From Opitutia bacterium (GTDB lineage Bacteria > Verrucomicrobiota > Verrucomicrobiia > Opitutales > Opitutaceae): a DNA stretch of 64,000 nt. The position numbers and the translations under genes are program-made. Of the stretch, positions 34,946 through 44,487 are shown in pieces; position 1 is the stretch's first letter, and every line of letters begins with the position of its first letter. Where the stretch lies: NCBI GenBank assembly GCA_016217545.1, contig JACRHT010000016.1:797540-861539 (forward strand), read 5' to 3'. The notes beneath the pieces are model-generated. The model was not told the DNA's origin, made no database searches, and worked only from the letters and a program-made list of their open reading frames with translations.

Positions 34946-35149
34946 GTCGAACAACGCGGCAGGGCTCGGCCTCGCCTCGATCCTCTCGCGCCGGCCAGGC
35001 GCGCGCCGCGTTTGCAGGCCAAACCCCACGACACGCGCGAGCCCGCGACCGCGGCCGCCGTTACCCTCCTGACAACCCTATGTCAGCAATCCCGCGCGCC
35101 TGCGCGCGGCGAGTTGCCTTTCGGCGCGGCGTGCTCATCCGTCATTTCA

Positions 35150-38100
35150 GTGCGCCCCTCCTCGCCTGAATTCATCCGCCTGCGCGGCGTCCGCCAGAAC
35201 AACCTCAAGGGCTTCGACCTCGATCTGCCGCTCGGCAAATACATCGTCGTCACCGGGCTGAGCGGCGCGGGCAAGTCCTCGCTCGTGTTCGACACGCTCC
35301 ACGCCGAGGGACAGCGGCGCTACGTCGAAACCTTCTCCGCCTACACGCGCCAATTCCTCGACCTCCTCGACAAGCCCAAGGTCGACTCCGTCGAAAACAT
35401 CCGCCCGTCCATCGCCATCGAGCAGACCAACACGGTCAAGACCTCGCGCTCGACCGTCGGCACGATGACCGAGCTCACCGACTTCGCGAAAGTCTGGTTC
35501 AGCCACGTCTCCGAGTGCTTCGATCCGGCCACCGGCGAAAAGGTCGAGGACGACACCCCGCAGACCATTTGGGCAAAGACCTTCGCCGCGCATCCCGCCG
35601 CCACGCTCCTCGTCGCTTTCAAAGTCGCGAAGCCCGACAAACTGCCATGGTCCGAAATCCTCCCGCCGCTCAAGAACCAAGGCTACACGCGCGTCCTCAC
35701 GCCGGATAAAAAGTCGGACGCCCTCGCGCTCGCCACGCTCGACGATCTCCTCGCGGCGAAACCCGATTCCGCGCTCAAACACGCGACGCACCTCTTCGTC
35801 GTGCAGGACCGCCTGCGCATCGCCGCGGAAAGCAAATCGCGCTTCCTCGAAGCAACCGAAACCGCCCTCCACTTCGGCCAAGGCGAGGTGTTCCTCTTCA
35901 GCGCCAACTCCGCGCCCGTCGCTTCCGGCTCTCAGCCCTCAGCTCTCAGCTCTCAGCCTTTCCCCCCCGCCGGCCACTACTCCCGCGGCCTGCACTCGCC
36001 GAAGACCGGCCGCACCTTCCGTCCCGCCTCGCCCGCGCTGTTCTCCTTCAACTCGCCCGTCGGCGCATGTCCGGTCTGCCGTGGCTTCGGCCGCGTGATC
36101 GATATCGATTACCGCCTCGCGATCCCCGACCACTCGCTCTCGATCGAGCAGGGCGCCGTGAAGCCGTGGGAAGGCGAAATCTACGGCGAGTCGAAGCGCG
36201 ACCTCCTGCAGTTCACCAAGAAACTCGGTATCCCGACCAACATCCCGTTCGCCGACCTCACGCCCGAGCACAAGGCGTTCATTATCGACGGCTCGCCCGG
36301 CTACGACAGCGAGGACCCGACGCGCCGCTGGCCGAAGTTCTGGTATGGGTTGAGGGGTTTCTTCCGCTACCTCGAGAAGACGACCTACAAGATGCACGTG
36401 CGCGTCTTCCTCTCGCGCTACCGCGCCTACAACCCGTGCCCCGAGTGTCACGGCGCGCGGCTCCAGCCCGAGGCCCTCTGCTGGAAATGGCGCGGCTACA
36501 CGCTCCCCCAACTCTACCAACTCCCCGTCAGCGACCTCCTCGCGCTCGTCCGCGAACACGGTGCGCCCAAGCGCGACTCCGCCGACACTTCCGCCCGCCA
36601 CCAGCGCGACCTCGCCTACGACTCCATCGTCACGCGGCTCCGTTACCTCGAGCAAGTCGGCCTCGGCTACCTCACGCTCGACCGCTCCTCGCGCACGCTG
36701 TCCGGTGGCGAAGTCGAGCGCGTCAACCTCACCTCCTGCCTCGGCACGTCGCTCGTGGATACGCTCTTCGTCCTCGACGAACCGTCCGTCGGCCTGCATC
36801 CGCGCGACATCGACCGCCTCATCGGCATCATCCGCACGCTCACCGACGCCGGCAACACCGTGGTCGTCGTCGAACACGACGAGGCGATGATCCGCGCCGC
36901 CGACCACGTGCTCGAAATCGGACCCGAGCCCGGCGCCCGCGGCGGCGAAGTCGTTTTCCAAGGCGACGTCGCCGCGTTGCTCCGCTCGCCGCGCAGCATC
37001 ACCGGCCGCTACCTCTCCGGCCGCGAATCCGTTGAAATCCCCGCCCAACGCCGCCCCTGTAGGAGCCTGCTCGCAGGCGACAAAAAATCCCCGACCGCCT
37101 GGCTCCACTTCCACCGCGCCTCGAAGCACAACATCCGCGACCTCAGCTTCCGCCTGCCGCTCCAACGCCTCGTATGTCTCTCGGGCGTATCCGGCTCCGG
37201 CAAATCCACGCTGCTCGACAACGTCATCTACCAAGGCCTGCTCACGCAGCGAAACCAGATGACCGAGGACCCGGCGACGTTCGAGTCCATCACCTGCTCT
37301 CAACTCTCAACCCTCAACTCTCAACCTTCCTCCGTCTCTCAGCTCTCAGCTCTCAGCTCTCAGCTTTTCTCCGAGATCGTCCTCGTTGACCAGTCGCCCC
37401 TCTCGCGCACGCCGCGCTCCAATCCCGCGCTCTACAGCGAGGCGTGGGACCTTATCCGCGAGCTCTACGCGCAGACACCGGCCGCACAGGAAGCCGGCTT
37501 CAACGCCTCGAGCTTCTCCTTCAACAGCGGCGAAGGCCGCTGCGACCACTGCCAGGGACTCGGCAGCGAACGCGTCGAGATGCAGTTTCTTTCCGACGTT
37601 TTCGTCCCCTGCCCCATTTGCGAAGGCCGCCGCTTCAAGCCGGAGGTGCTCGTCATCCAGTGGAACGGCCGATCCGTCGCCGACCTGCTCAACACGACGA
37701 TCACCGACGCGCTCGCGCTCTTCGCCGAGCACGCCACGATTCGCTCGCGCCTCGCCGCGCTCGACGCCGTCGGCCTCGGCTACCTCACGCTCGGCCAGCC
37801 GCTCAACACCCTCTCCGGCGGCGAATCGCAGCGTCTCAAGCTCGTCCGCTACCTGAGCGAATATGCCGGCACCACTGGAGCCGCCACGACCAGCGGCGGC
37901 GCGCTGCTCCTCCTCGACGAACCGACCACCGGCCTGCATCGCCACGACGTGAAGCGCCTGTTGTCCGTCCTGCAGCGCATCGTCGACCGCGGCCACAGCG
38001 TGATCGTCATCGAGCATAACCTCGACGTCCTGAAGTCCGCCGACTGGATCCTCGAAGTCGGCCCCGAAGCCGGCGCCGGTGGCGGCCGCATCGTCGCCGA

Positions 38101-41050
38101 AGGCCCGCCCGAACAAATCGCCGCCGCCGAGACCGCGACCTCACCGTTCCTCCGCGCCGCGCTCGCGGATAACGAGCCCGTGCTCGCCGCTGCCGAAGAC
38201 GCAGCGCCCTACGTTGCCGCGCCGAGCGCTCGCAATAGCCACACGCTCGAGCTCCTCGGCGCGCGCGAGAACAACCTCAAGAACATCTCCCTCTCGATCC
38301 CGCATCGCGAGCTCTCCGTCGTCACCGGCGTCTCCGGCTCCGGCAAGTCCACCCTCGCGTTCGACATCATCTTCGCCGAGGGCCAGCGCCGCTTCATGGA
38401 ATCGATGTCGCCCTACGCGCGCCAGTTCGTCGAACAGCTGCCGCGGCCCGACATCGACCGTCTCACCGGCATCCCGCCAACCGTCGCCATCGAGCAACGC
38501 GTCACGCGCGGGTCGCGCAAGTCCACCGTCGCGACGATCACCGAGGTCGCGCAATACCTCCGCCTCCTCTACGCGCGCCTCGGCATCCAGCACCACCCGG
38601 ACACCGACCGACCCGTCACGCCGCTCTCGCCCGCCCAGATGCGCGGCCTGCTCGACAAGACCCTCGCCACGCCCGCCGCGCGCAAGGCCAAGCATCTCTA
38701 TCTCTGCGCCCCGCTCATCCGCGGCCGCAAGGGCCACCACGAGCCAATCGCGAAATGGATCGGCAAACAGGGCTACGAACTCATGCGCGCCGACGGCCGC
38801 CTGTTGCGCGTCGACACCTTCACCAAGCTCGACCGCTACAAGGAGCACGACATTGAAGTGGTGGTGGCCGATCTCAAATCGGCCGGCACCACTTCACCCG
38901 CCGTAGCCTCGGCGAAGGCGGGCCGCGCGCGGCACGTTCAAGATGCGCTCACCACGGCCCTGCGCCTCGGCAAAGGCTCCTGCTTCCTCCTCACGCCCGA
39001 CGGCAAAGTGCTCTCGTGGTTCTCCACCACGCGCACCGACATCGAGACCGGCGAGTCTTTCCCGGAACTCGACCCGAAGCATTTCTCGTTCAACTCGCCC
39101 AAAGGCTGGTGTCCGACCTGTCGCGGCCACGGCCGCATTTTCGACTGGATGCTCAAGCCCGACGAGGACGGGGAAATGTCCGACGAGGTCGCGGACGCGC
39201 TCCGACATTTCGACCCCGACGACCCGAGCTCCGACGGCAAGGTTTGCCCCACGTGCCACGGCGAACGCCTCAATCGCATTGCGCGCGCCGTGAAGCTGCC
39301 GCTGAAAAAGAAGCCCTCAGCTCTCAGCCCTCAGCTCTCAGCTATTTCCCTGCCCGCGCTCCTCCGCCTCACGCCCGAGCAACTCATCGCCACGCTGCGC
39401 CATCTCCAGCTCGAGACCCGCGGCAAACTCATCACGCAGGACATCGTGCCCCAGATCGAGGAGCGCCTGCGCTTCCTCGCCCACGTCGGCCTCGACTACC
39501 TCGCGCTCGACCGACCGACAGAAACCCTCTCCGGCGGCGAAGCTCAGCGCATCCGCCTCGCCGCGCAACTCGGCTCGAACCTCACCGGCGTGCTCTACGT
39601 CCTCGATGAGCCCTCCATCGGCCTGCACGCCCGCGACAACGACCGGTTGATCGAGACGCTTCAGGCGCTGCGCACCAAGGGCAACACGCTGCTCGTCGTC
39701 GAGCACGACGACGTTCTCATGGAGCGCGCCGACCGCATCATCGACCTCGGCCCCGGCGCCGGTCTGCACGGCGGCAACGTCCTCGCCAACGGCACGCCCG
39801 CGGAGATCAAGGCCAACGCCGAATCCCTCACCGGACTCTTCCTCGCCAAGGGCATCGCGCACCCGCTGCGCGGCGCGTATCGGGAAGTTGTAGCCGGGGT
39901 CGCTGACCCCGGCAAGAAACCCGGGTCAACGACCCGGGCGACAAATTTCCTTTCACTCACCGCCATCAACTACCGCAACCTCAGCGACCAGTCCCTCGCC
40001 CTCCCGCTCGGCCGCCTCGTGATGGTTTGCGGCCCGAGCGGCGCGGGCAAATCCACGCTCTTCCGCGACGTGCTGCACCCCGCCGTCACCTGCGCGATCA
40101 AGCACAACAAAGCGCGTCTCACCGGCCGCGACTTCGTCAAGCTCACCGGCTTCGCCACCGACGACTCTCAACCCTCCACTCTCCACTCCCCACTTCCCTT
40201 CGCAGAACTCCGCTCCGCGAACGGCTTCAAGTCCGTCATCGAGGTCGACCAATCGCCCATCGGCAAAACGCCGCGCTCCACGCCCGCGACCTACCTCGGC
40301 ATCTTCGACCTCATCCGCCAGTTCTTCGCCTCGCTGCCCGAGTCGAAAGTGCGCGGCTACAGCGCCAGCCGTTTCTCGTTCAACACCGCCGGCGGACGCT
40401 GCGAAGCCTGCTCCGGCGCCGGCCGCATCAAGCTCGAGATGGCGTTCATGCCCGATTCGTATCAGCCGTGCGACTCGTGCCGCGGCTCACGCTACGGCGC
40501 GGAGCTCGCTGACATTCAGTGGAAGGGCAAAAACATCGGCCAAGTTCTCCAACTCTCGTTCGAGGAAGCCGCCGCGTTCTTCGACTTCCACGCGCAGCTG
40601 AAGGAAGTCTGCGAACTCATGGTCGCGTGCGGACTCGGCTATCTCACGCTCGGCCAGAGCAGCCCGACGCTCTCCGGCGGCGAAGCGCAGCGCCTGAAGC
40701 TCGTCACCGAGCTGACGAAAGGCCTGCAAAGCTACACCGAGCGCTCGCGCGGCATCGCGATCAAGAATCTCTACCTCCTCGAGGAACCGACGATCGGCTT
40801 GCACCTCAGCGACTGCGAGAAACTGATCCGCGTGCTGCACAACCTCGTCGAGCAAGGCCACACCGTCGTCGTGATCGAGCATCACCTCGACCTCCTCGCG
40901 GAGGCCGACTGGCTGATTGAGCTCGGACCCAGCGGCGGCCCCAACGGCGGCGAGATCCTCTACCAAGGGCCGCTCGCCGGGATTCAGAAGGTGAAACGCA
41001 GCCCGACCGCACCTTACCTGCGCGATAAGTTGAAAGCGGCTGCGCGCTGA
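35150..41050 (+). CDS. uvrA: Four-ABC-module UvrA-family protein (tandem UvrA fusion)
   Basis: 1966 residues from the GTG at 35150, just before the canonical start of UvrA homology; an open TTG further up at 35012 is less likely. It contains two complete UvrA-like halves. Walker A motifs lie near residues 36, 679, 1061 and 1628; LSGGE signatures near 517, 888, 1460 and 1841; Walker B motifs near 541, 921, 1484 and 1877. Zinc-type CxxC pairs lie near 307/430, 798/821, 1322/1367 and 1752/1774. Both halves keep a UvrB-binding-like insert after the first Walker A. The fourth Walker B reads LLEEP instead of LLDEP. The role is probably damage recognition or another UvrA-like DNA function. The gene holds five heptamer arrays and three REP-like elements, all in frame and mostly in linkers. 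Confidence 0.9.
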   Translation: MRPSSPEFIRLRGVRQNNLKGFDLDLPLGKYIVVTGLSGAGKSSLVFDTLHAEGQRRYVETFSAYTRQFLDLLDKPKVDSVENIRPSIAIEQTNTVKTSRSTVGTMTELTDFAKVWFSHVSECFDPATGEKVEDDTPQTIWAKTFAAHPAATLLVAFKVAKPDKLPWSEILPPLKNQGYTRVLTPDKKSDALALATLDDLLAAKPDSALKHATHLFVVQDRLRIAAESKSRFLEATETALHFGQGEVFLFSANSAPVASGSQPSALSSQPFPPAGHYSRGLHSPKTGRTFRPASPALFSFNSPVGACPVCRGFGRVIDIDYRLAIPDHSLSIEQGAVKPWEGEIYGESKRDLLQFTKKLGIPTNIPFADLTPEHKAFIIDGSPGYDSEDPTRRWPKFWYGLRGFFRYLEKTTYKMHVRVFLSRYRAYNPCPECHGARLQPEALCWKWRGYTLPQLYQLPVSDLLALVREHGAPKRDSADTSARHQRDLAYDSIVTRLRYLEQVGLGYLTLDRSSRTLSGGEVERVNLTSCLGTSLVDTLFVLDEPSVGLHPRDIDRLIGIIRTLTDAGNTVVVVEHDEAMIRAADHVLEIGPEPGARGGEVVFQGDVAALLRSPRSITGRYLSGRESVEIPAQRRPCRSLLAGDKKSPTAWLHFHRASKHNIRDLSFRLPLQRLVCLSGVSGSGKSTLLDNVIYQGLLTQRNQMTEDPATFESITCSQLSTLNSQPSSVSQLSALSSQLFSEIVLVDQSPLSRTPRSNPALYSEAWDLIRELYAQTPAAQEAGFNASSFSFNSGEGRCDHCQGLGSERVEMQFLSDVFVPCPICEGRRFKPEVLVIQWNGRSVADLLNTTITDALALFAEHATIRSRLAALDAVGLGYLTLGQPLNTLSGGESQRLKLVRYLSEYAGTTGAATTSGGALLLLDEPTTGLHRHDVKRLLSVLQRIVDRGHSVIVIEHNLDVLKSADWILEVGPEAGAGGGRIVAEGPPEQIAAAETATSPFLRAALADNEPVLAAAEDAAPYVAAPSARNSHTLELLGARENNLKNISLSIPHRELSVVTGVSGSGKSTLAFDIIFAEGQRRFMESMSPYARQFVEQLPRPDIDRLTGIPPTVAIEQRVTRGSRKSTVATITEVAQYLRLLYARLGIQHHPDTDRPVTPLSPAQMRGLLDKTLATPAARKAKHLYLCAPLIRGRKGHHEPIAKWIGKQGYELMRADGRLLRVDTFTKLDRYKEHDIEVVVADLKSAGTTSPAVASAKAGRARHVQDALTTALRLGKGSCFLLTPDGKVLSWFSTTRTDIETGESFPELDPKHFSFNSPKGWCPTCRGHGRIFDWMLKPDEDGEMSDEVADALRHFDPDDPSSDGKVCPTCHGERLNRIARAVKLPLKKKPSALSPQLSAISLPALLRLTPEQLIATLRHLQLETRGKLITQDIVPQIEERLRFLAHVGLDYLALDRPTETLSGGEAQRIRLAAQLGSNLTGVLYVLDEPSIGLHARDNDRLIETLQALRTKGNTLLVVEHDDVLMERADRIIDLGPGAGLHGGNVLANGTPAEIKANAESLTGLFLAKGIAHPLRGAYREVVAGVADPGKKPGSTTRATNFLSLTAINYRNLSDQSLALPLGRLVMVCGPSGAGKSTLFRDVLHPAVTCAIKHNKARLTGRDFVKLTGFATDDSQPSTLHSPLPFAELRSANGFKSVIEVDQSPIGKTPRSTPATYLGIFDLIRQFFASLPESKVRGYSASRFSFNTAGGRCEACSGAGRIKLEMAFMPDSYQPCDSCRGSRYGAELADIQWKGKNIGQVLQLSFEEAAAFFDFHAQLKEVCELMVACGLGYLTLGQSSPTLSGGEAQRLKLVTELTKGLQSYTERSRGIAIKNLYLLEEPTIGLHLSDCEKLIRVLHNLVEQGHTVVVIEHHLDLLAEADWLIELGPSGGPNGGEILYQGPLAGIQKVKRSPTAPYLRDKLKAAAR
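35929..35956 (+). repeat. Heptamer array 1 in uvrA (four units)
   Basis: Four tandem heptamers of the form CYCTCAG: CTCTCAG, CCCTCAG, then CTCTCAG twice. They encode part of [12 protein letters not shown] near residues 261-271, a linker before the [13 protein letters not shown] zinc segment. Confidence 0.95.
37058..37082 (+). repeat. GTAG-headed REP-like palindrome in uvrA
   Basis: GTAG begins at 37059; GCCTGC and GCAGGC form the palindrome. It translates in frame as part of [14 protein letters not shown] near residue 637, in the linker between the first and second ABC modules. Confidence 0.7.
37297..37324 (+). repeat. Heptamer array 2 in uvrA (four units, CAA type)
   Basis: CTCTCAA, CTCTCAA, CCCTCAA, CTCTCAA, in frame as SQLSTLNSQ near residue 717. 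It is followed after 11 bases by another array. Confidence 0.95.
37336..37363 (+). repeat. Heptamer array 3 in uvrA (four units, CAG type)
   Basis: Four identical CTCTCAG units, in frame as QLSALSSQL near residues 729-738, just before [11 protein letters not shown]. Confidence 0.95.
38897..38922 (+). repeat. REP-like palindrome with internal GTAG in uvrA
   Basis: CCCGCC (38897-38902) and GGCGGG (38917-38922) enclose GTAGCCTCGGCGAA. In frame it encodes [12 protein letters not shown] near residue 1250, inside the second UvrB-binding-like insert. Confidence 0.65.
39314..39341 (+). repeat. Heptamer array 4 in uvrA (four units)
   Basis: CCCTCAG and CTCTCAG alternate twice. In frame as [10 protein letters not shown] near residues 1389-1398, after the CPTC zinc segment of the third module. 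Confidence 0.95.
39890..39943 (+). repeat. Pair of REP-like palindromes in uvrA (BIME-like)
   Basis: The first part starts GTAG and has CCGGGGTC facing GACCCCGG. After six bases a second palindrome has CCCGGGTC facing GACCCGGG and ends CGACA. Together they encode [19 protein letters not shown] near residues 1580-1598, the linker before the fourth ABC module. Confidence 0.75.
40165..40192 (+). repeat. Degenerate heptamer array 5 in uvrA (four units)
   Basis: CTCTCAA, CCCTCCA, CTCTCCA, CTCCCCA: four units of the same length with drift in the last positions. In frame as [12 protein letters not shown] near residues 1671-1682. Confidence 0.75.
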
Positions 41051-41089
41051 GGACGCTTGCGCGCGCTTCTCCGCCCAGCGCGCGCGCGT

Positions 41090-42352
41090 CTACCTCGTCA
41101 CGCGCTCGAGCGGCGCGCCATTCACCATCACATTGCGCACCGCGAGCTCGACGTTCTTGCCGACCGCGAGTTTCGCGTCCGCCGCCTTCACATCGATGTT
41201 CTCAAGCGTGAAACCCTCGATCGTCGCGGTGTCGTGAGTGAGGAGTGTCCCGATGCTCCCGATCGTGCCGCGCACGTTACGCACCGTGACATTCTTGATC
41301 CGCGAATGCGGCGGCGGCTGGCCGGCGAGATCGTAGAACTGCGACCACGGCTGCACTTTCAGAATCCGCCCGGTGCCTACGACGTTCACCTCGATGTCCT
41401 CGACGAGGATGTCCTCGTAGCGCTGCGGCGTATCGGGACGCAGCTTGAGACTGAGGACGTTGTTCCCTGACGTTAGCTTGCAGCGGCGCACCGTGACATT
41501 GCGCACGAGCGTGGCCTCGCTGCCGCAAGTCACTACGCCCGCGCCGTCGCCGAACGTGCAATCCTCAATCAGGATGTTCTCCACCGGCGGGCTGTCCGCG
41601 TCCTGGTCGGCGTGCGGGCCCTTAGTGCCTTTCAGCGCGATGCAATCGTCGCCCACGGAGATGTGCGTGCGGCGCACGACGACATCGCGACAGCTGTCGA
41701 GGTCGATGCCGTCCGTGCTCGGGGCGCGGATAGGACCGGAATCAGGGGCCGTGATCGTCACGCCGTCGATGGTGACATCGCGGCAACGATAGAGATGGAG
41801 GTTCCAAAAGCCCGAGTCGCGGCACGTCAGCCCTTCGATCCGCACGTCGCGGCACGAGTCGAGAAACATCAGGCGCGGACGCTCCACCTCGAGGTTCGTG
41901 CATTTGGGGTTTTCCTTCCGGCGCTGCCAGAACGCGGCCCAGAACACCCTGCCGTTGCCGTCCACCACGCCGGAACCGGTGAAGCGCACGCCGGAGAGAT
42001 TCGCCGCGTTGAGCAAAGCCACGCGCCACTCCTGCCGCTTGCCCTCGATGCGCGTCGGCGCGCGCGGATAGTCCTCGATCCGGTTCGAACCCATGAGCGT
42101 CGCACCGGCGGCGACGTGGAACTCCACGCCTTGCCGGAGAAATAGCGCCCCGCTGCGAAACGTGCCGCCCGCCAGCACCACACGCCCGCCACCGGCCGCA
42201 CCGGCCGCGTCGATCGCGCGCTGGATCGCCGCGGTGTCGAGTGTGGCGTCGTTTGGCGTGGCCCCGAAATCGATGACCGCGAAATCGCGGCCAAATACGG
42301 AGCTCGAAACCGCGGCGAAAAACGCCGCGAGTAGGATCAGCGAGAGTCTCAT
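41090..42352 (-). CDS. GH28 polygalacturonase-type glycosidase, secreted
   Basis: 420 residues from the ATG at 42352. The signal peptide is about 1-21, followed by a right-handed beta-helix. The catalytic region STDGIDLDSC, VGDDCIALKG and the later CGSEA agree with GH28, although the usual N of NTDG is Ser here. GH28 includes polygalacturonases, rhamnogalacturonases and exo-acting enzymes; the precise linkage is open. It overlaps the upstream GH65-like gene by ATGA, and both are probably induced together on pectic material. Confidence 0.87.
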   Translation of the reverse strand: MRLSLILLAAFFAAVSSSVFGRDFAVIDFGATPNDATLDTAAIQRAIDAAGAAGGGRVVLAGGTFRSGALFLRQGVEFHVAAGATLMGSNRIEDYPRAPTRIEGKRQEWRVALLNAANLSGVRFTGSGVVDGNGRVFWAAFWQRRKENPKCTNLEVERPRLMFLDSCRDVRIEGLTCRDSGFWNLHLYRCRDVTIDGVTITAPDSGPIRAPSTDGIDLDSCRDVVVRRTHISVGDDCIALKGTKGPHADQDADSPPVENILIEDCTFGDGAGVVTCGSEATLVRNVTVRRCKLTSGNNVLSLKLRPDTPQRYEDILVEDIEVNVVGTGRILKVQPWSQFYDLAGQPPPHSRIKNVTVRNVRGTIGSIGTLLTHDTATIEGFTLENIDVKAADAKLAVGKNVELAVRNVMVNGAPLERVTR

Positions 42353-44487
42353 GGGAGCGGTTTCCAACCTTCGGCCTTCACCACCCATGTGCCGTCGCGC
42401 GGGATGCCGGGATGCTGCACGGGCGCACCATCCCAGCCGCCGAGCATCAGCGACACCGCCGCGAGAAACGAACCGTTCGCCGGCAGGTAGACCGCGATCT
42501 CGCGGCGGCGCGCGCCCGGGGGCGCGTTGGCGGGCAACGCCTCGTCGCTGCGGACGGGCGCGTGGCCATTGGGCAGGTAAATGTTGTTCGGTCCATCGCG
42601 CAGCAGCACCTCCATTGCGACCTCCGGCCGGCCGAGACGCGTCGCAGTCATCGCGATCATCGGGTAGTCCCAGCCCCAGATCTTCGTCTGCCAATCCCAG
42701 TGCTGCAGCACGGCGTCGAGCGTGCGGTTCATCGTGGCGCGATCGACCACGGGCGTCTCGGGCATCATCCCGAGCGCCATCAGCATCGAGGGATGGTCGT
42801 GGCGGCTGGCGACGTTGTCCCAGGTGTCGGGCGTCGATTCGAGGGCGACATACTTGCCGTCCTTCACCGGCAACGGCGAGAGACGCGCGAGGGCGTCGTC
42901 CCATGATTTCTCGCGCGGCAATCCGCGGCGCTCGCGCCACTGTTGCGCGAGTCCCAGCGTCCAGCGCCAGTAAGCCAGCTCGAACGTGGGATTTTGACTG
43001 GTCGCTTGGTCGTGGATTTCCTGCACGATCCAAAGCGGCGGCCCGAGCACATAGCGATCGCGCTGCGCGTCGAGCCAGAGCATCGACGCCATGCAGTCCG
43101 CCGTCTCCTGCACCAACTCGCCGTAGCGATCAAGGGTCTCGCGCGTCGGTGCGGCGCGGTAGAGCAGTTCGCACAGGTAGACCATGTGCGGCTGGTTCCA
43201 GACAATGAGTGGGTTGCCGCCCGGGCTCTCGCGCAGGTCGGGCCCGACCATCTTCGCCCAACGCGCGCCGCGCAGGCCGCGACTCTGCGCCAGTTCGCGC
43301 GCAACCGGGAGCTTTTGCCGATACCAATCGACGTTGCGCGCAAGCAGCTCGGGATGTCCCCAGAGGGGAAAATGCGCGGCGTGCCACCAGAGCATCTCGG
43401 TGTGGTGCTTGCCATACCACGTGCTGCAGGTGAGCCCGCTCTCCTGCGGCGGCACCTCGCCGGCCATCTGCACGGCCATGAGGTATTGCGAAAGGACGAT
43501 GCGGCGCTCGAGCTTCGGTGCGAGCGGGTTTGTGCTGCCGGAAAAATCGGCCGCCGCGCTGCGCTGCCAGAATTTCGGCCAATGGACCGCCGCCCGCGCG
43601 AAGTCTGCGACGACTTTCGTGCGCGGCTGCGGTCCGAAGTTCACCGCCAGCTCCAGCACCCGCGCACCGCGTTCGCCCCGGACGAAGAAGGTGTGAGGTA
43701 TCGGAGACGCCTCCGCCGCGCGGCTGAGCGTCACGGCATACGCGAGTCCGTTCACGCGTCGCACGATCTGCTGTGAGGTCTTCAGTTCCGACGTGTGTGT
43801 CTCCGGGCGAGACCAGTCGAAGGCAGGCGTGTTCTTCACCTTCGGATCGTGGCCGCGAGGAAACGCCAGCTTCACCGCGAGTTCGCCGGAGGCCACGAGC
43901 TCCGACTCGATGCGCAGCGCGACCGTGTCCTCGTCGGGCAGGCAGGCGGTCGTCACCTCGACGCCGTGGCCACTGAGGGAAAACCGGCTGTGGATCACCC
44001 CGTGCCACAGATCGAGCGTCTGCTCGACGTCGCGCACATCCGCCGGCGCGAACGGCGTGCCATCGGCCTTTTTCCAAGCGAGCGCGATCTGCCCGAGCGG
44101 ATGATTGCGTGGATTGCGGCGGAGCCAATCGCCGGCCGGCGAGCCGCTGTTGGTCGGGTAGCCGTGCACCGAGCCGTCGGGATGGGTGAAGTTGCGATTG
44201 GCATCGGCGAGCTTGTAGCCGGCCGGGTTCTCGTCCTGCACCCACGCCCAGCGGGAAAGCGTCTCCAGCGGGATGCCGTTGCGGTGATATTCGGTCGGGA
44301 ACGTCTGCAACCCCGTCACGTCGACGCTGAACGCGAAACCGCCGTTGCCCACCGTGAGCGGCGAGTCGTAGTCGACCGAGCGCACCACGGGATTGTGCCG
44401 GGTGACGAGCGCTTCGCGATCGATCGACGCCGCAAAAACCGAACTGGAAGCCAAGACCCAGGCCGCAGCCGCAACGGGAAACTTCAT
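42349..44487 (-). CDS. GH65-like (alpha/alpha)6 glycoside hydrolase, secreted
   Basis: 712 residues with a signal peptide (about 1-19). The N-terminal beta-sandwich includes SPLTVGNGGFAFSVDVTGLQTF, and the catalytic barrel region has STWYGKHHTEMLWWHAAHF and WDWQTKIWGWDYPM. This fits the GH65-like six-hairpin glycosidases of polysaccharide loci, but I cannot name the catalytic Glu with confidence. Coupled by ATGA overlaps to tsaD upstream (44484-44487) and GH28 downstream (42349-42352), which is unusual for a catabolic gene. Confidence 0.7.
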   Translation of the reverse strand: MKFPVAAAAWVLASSSVFAASIDREALVTRHNPVVRSVDYDSPLTVGNGGFAFSVDVTGLQTFPTEYHRNGIPLETLSRWAWVQDENPAGYKLADANRNFTHPDGSVHGYPTNSGSPAGDWLRRNPRNHPLGQIALAWKKADGTPFAPADVRDVEQTLDLWHGVIHSRFSLSGHGVEVTTACLPDEDTVALRIESELVASGELAVKLAFPRGHDPKVKNTPAFDWSRPETHTSELKTSQQIVRRVNGLAYAVTLSRAAEASPIPHTFFVRGERGARVLELAVNFGPQPRTKVVADFARAAVHWPKFWQRSAAADFSGSTNPLAPKLERRIVLSQYLMAVQMAGEVPPQESGLTCSTWYGKHHTEMLWWHAAHFPLWGHPELLARNVDWYRQKLPVARELAQSRGLRGARWAKMVGPDLRESPGGNPLIVWNQPHMVYLCELLYRAAPTRETLDRYGELVQETADCMASMLWLDAQRDRYVLGPPLWIVQEIHDQATSQNPTFELAYWRWTLGLAQQWRERRGLPREKSWDDALARLSPLPVKDGKYVALESTPDTWDNVASRHDHPSMLMALGMMPETPVVDRATMNRTLDAVLQHWDWQTKIWGWDYPMIAMTATRLGRPEVAMEVLLRDGPNNIYLPNGHAPVRSDEALPANAPPGARRREIAVYLPANGSFLAAVSLMLGGWDGAPVQHPGIPRDGTWVVKAEGWKPLP

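Noticed and set aside
35012..35149. Upstream TTG start for uvrA adding 46 residues
   Set aside because: The extra residues match nothing in UvrA and homology begins a few residues after the GTG at 35150.
35929..37363. Heptamer arrays as a CRISPR array
   Set aside because: The units are 7 bases, directly adjacent without spacers, and inside a coding frame.
35929..40200. Heptamer arrays as sequencing or assembly errors that break uvrA
   Set aside because: The frame continues correctly on both sides of every array through conserved motifs.
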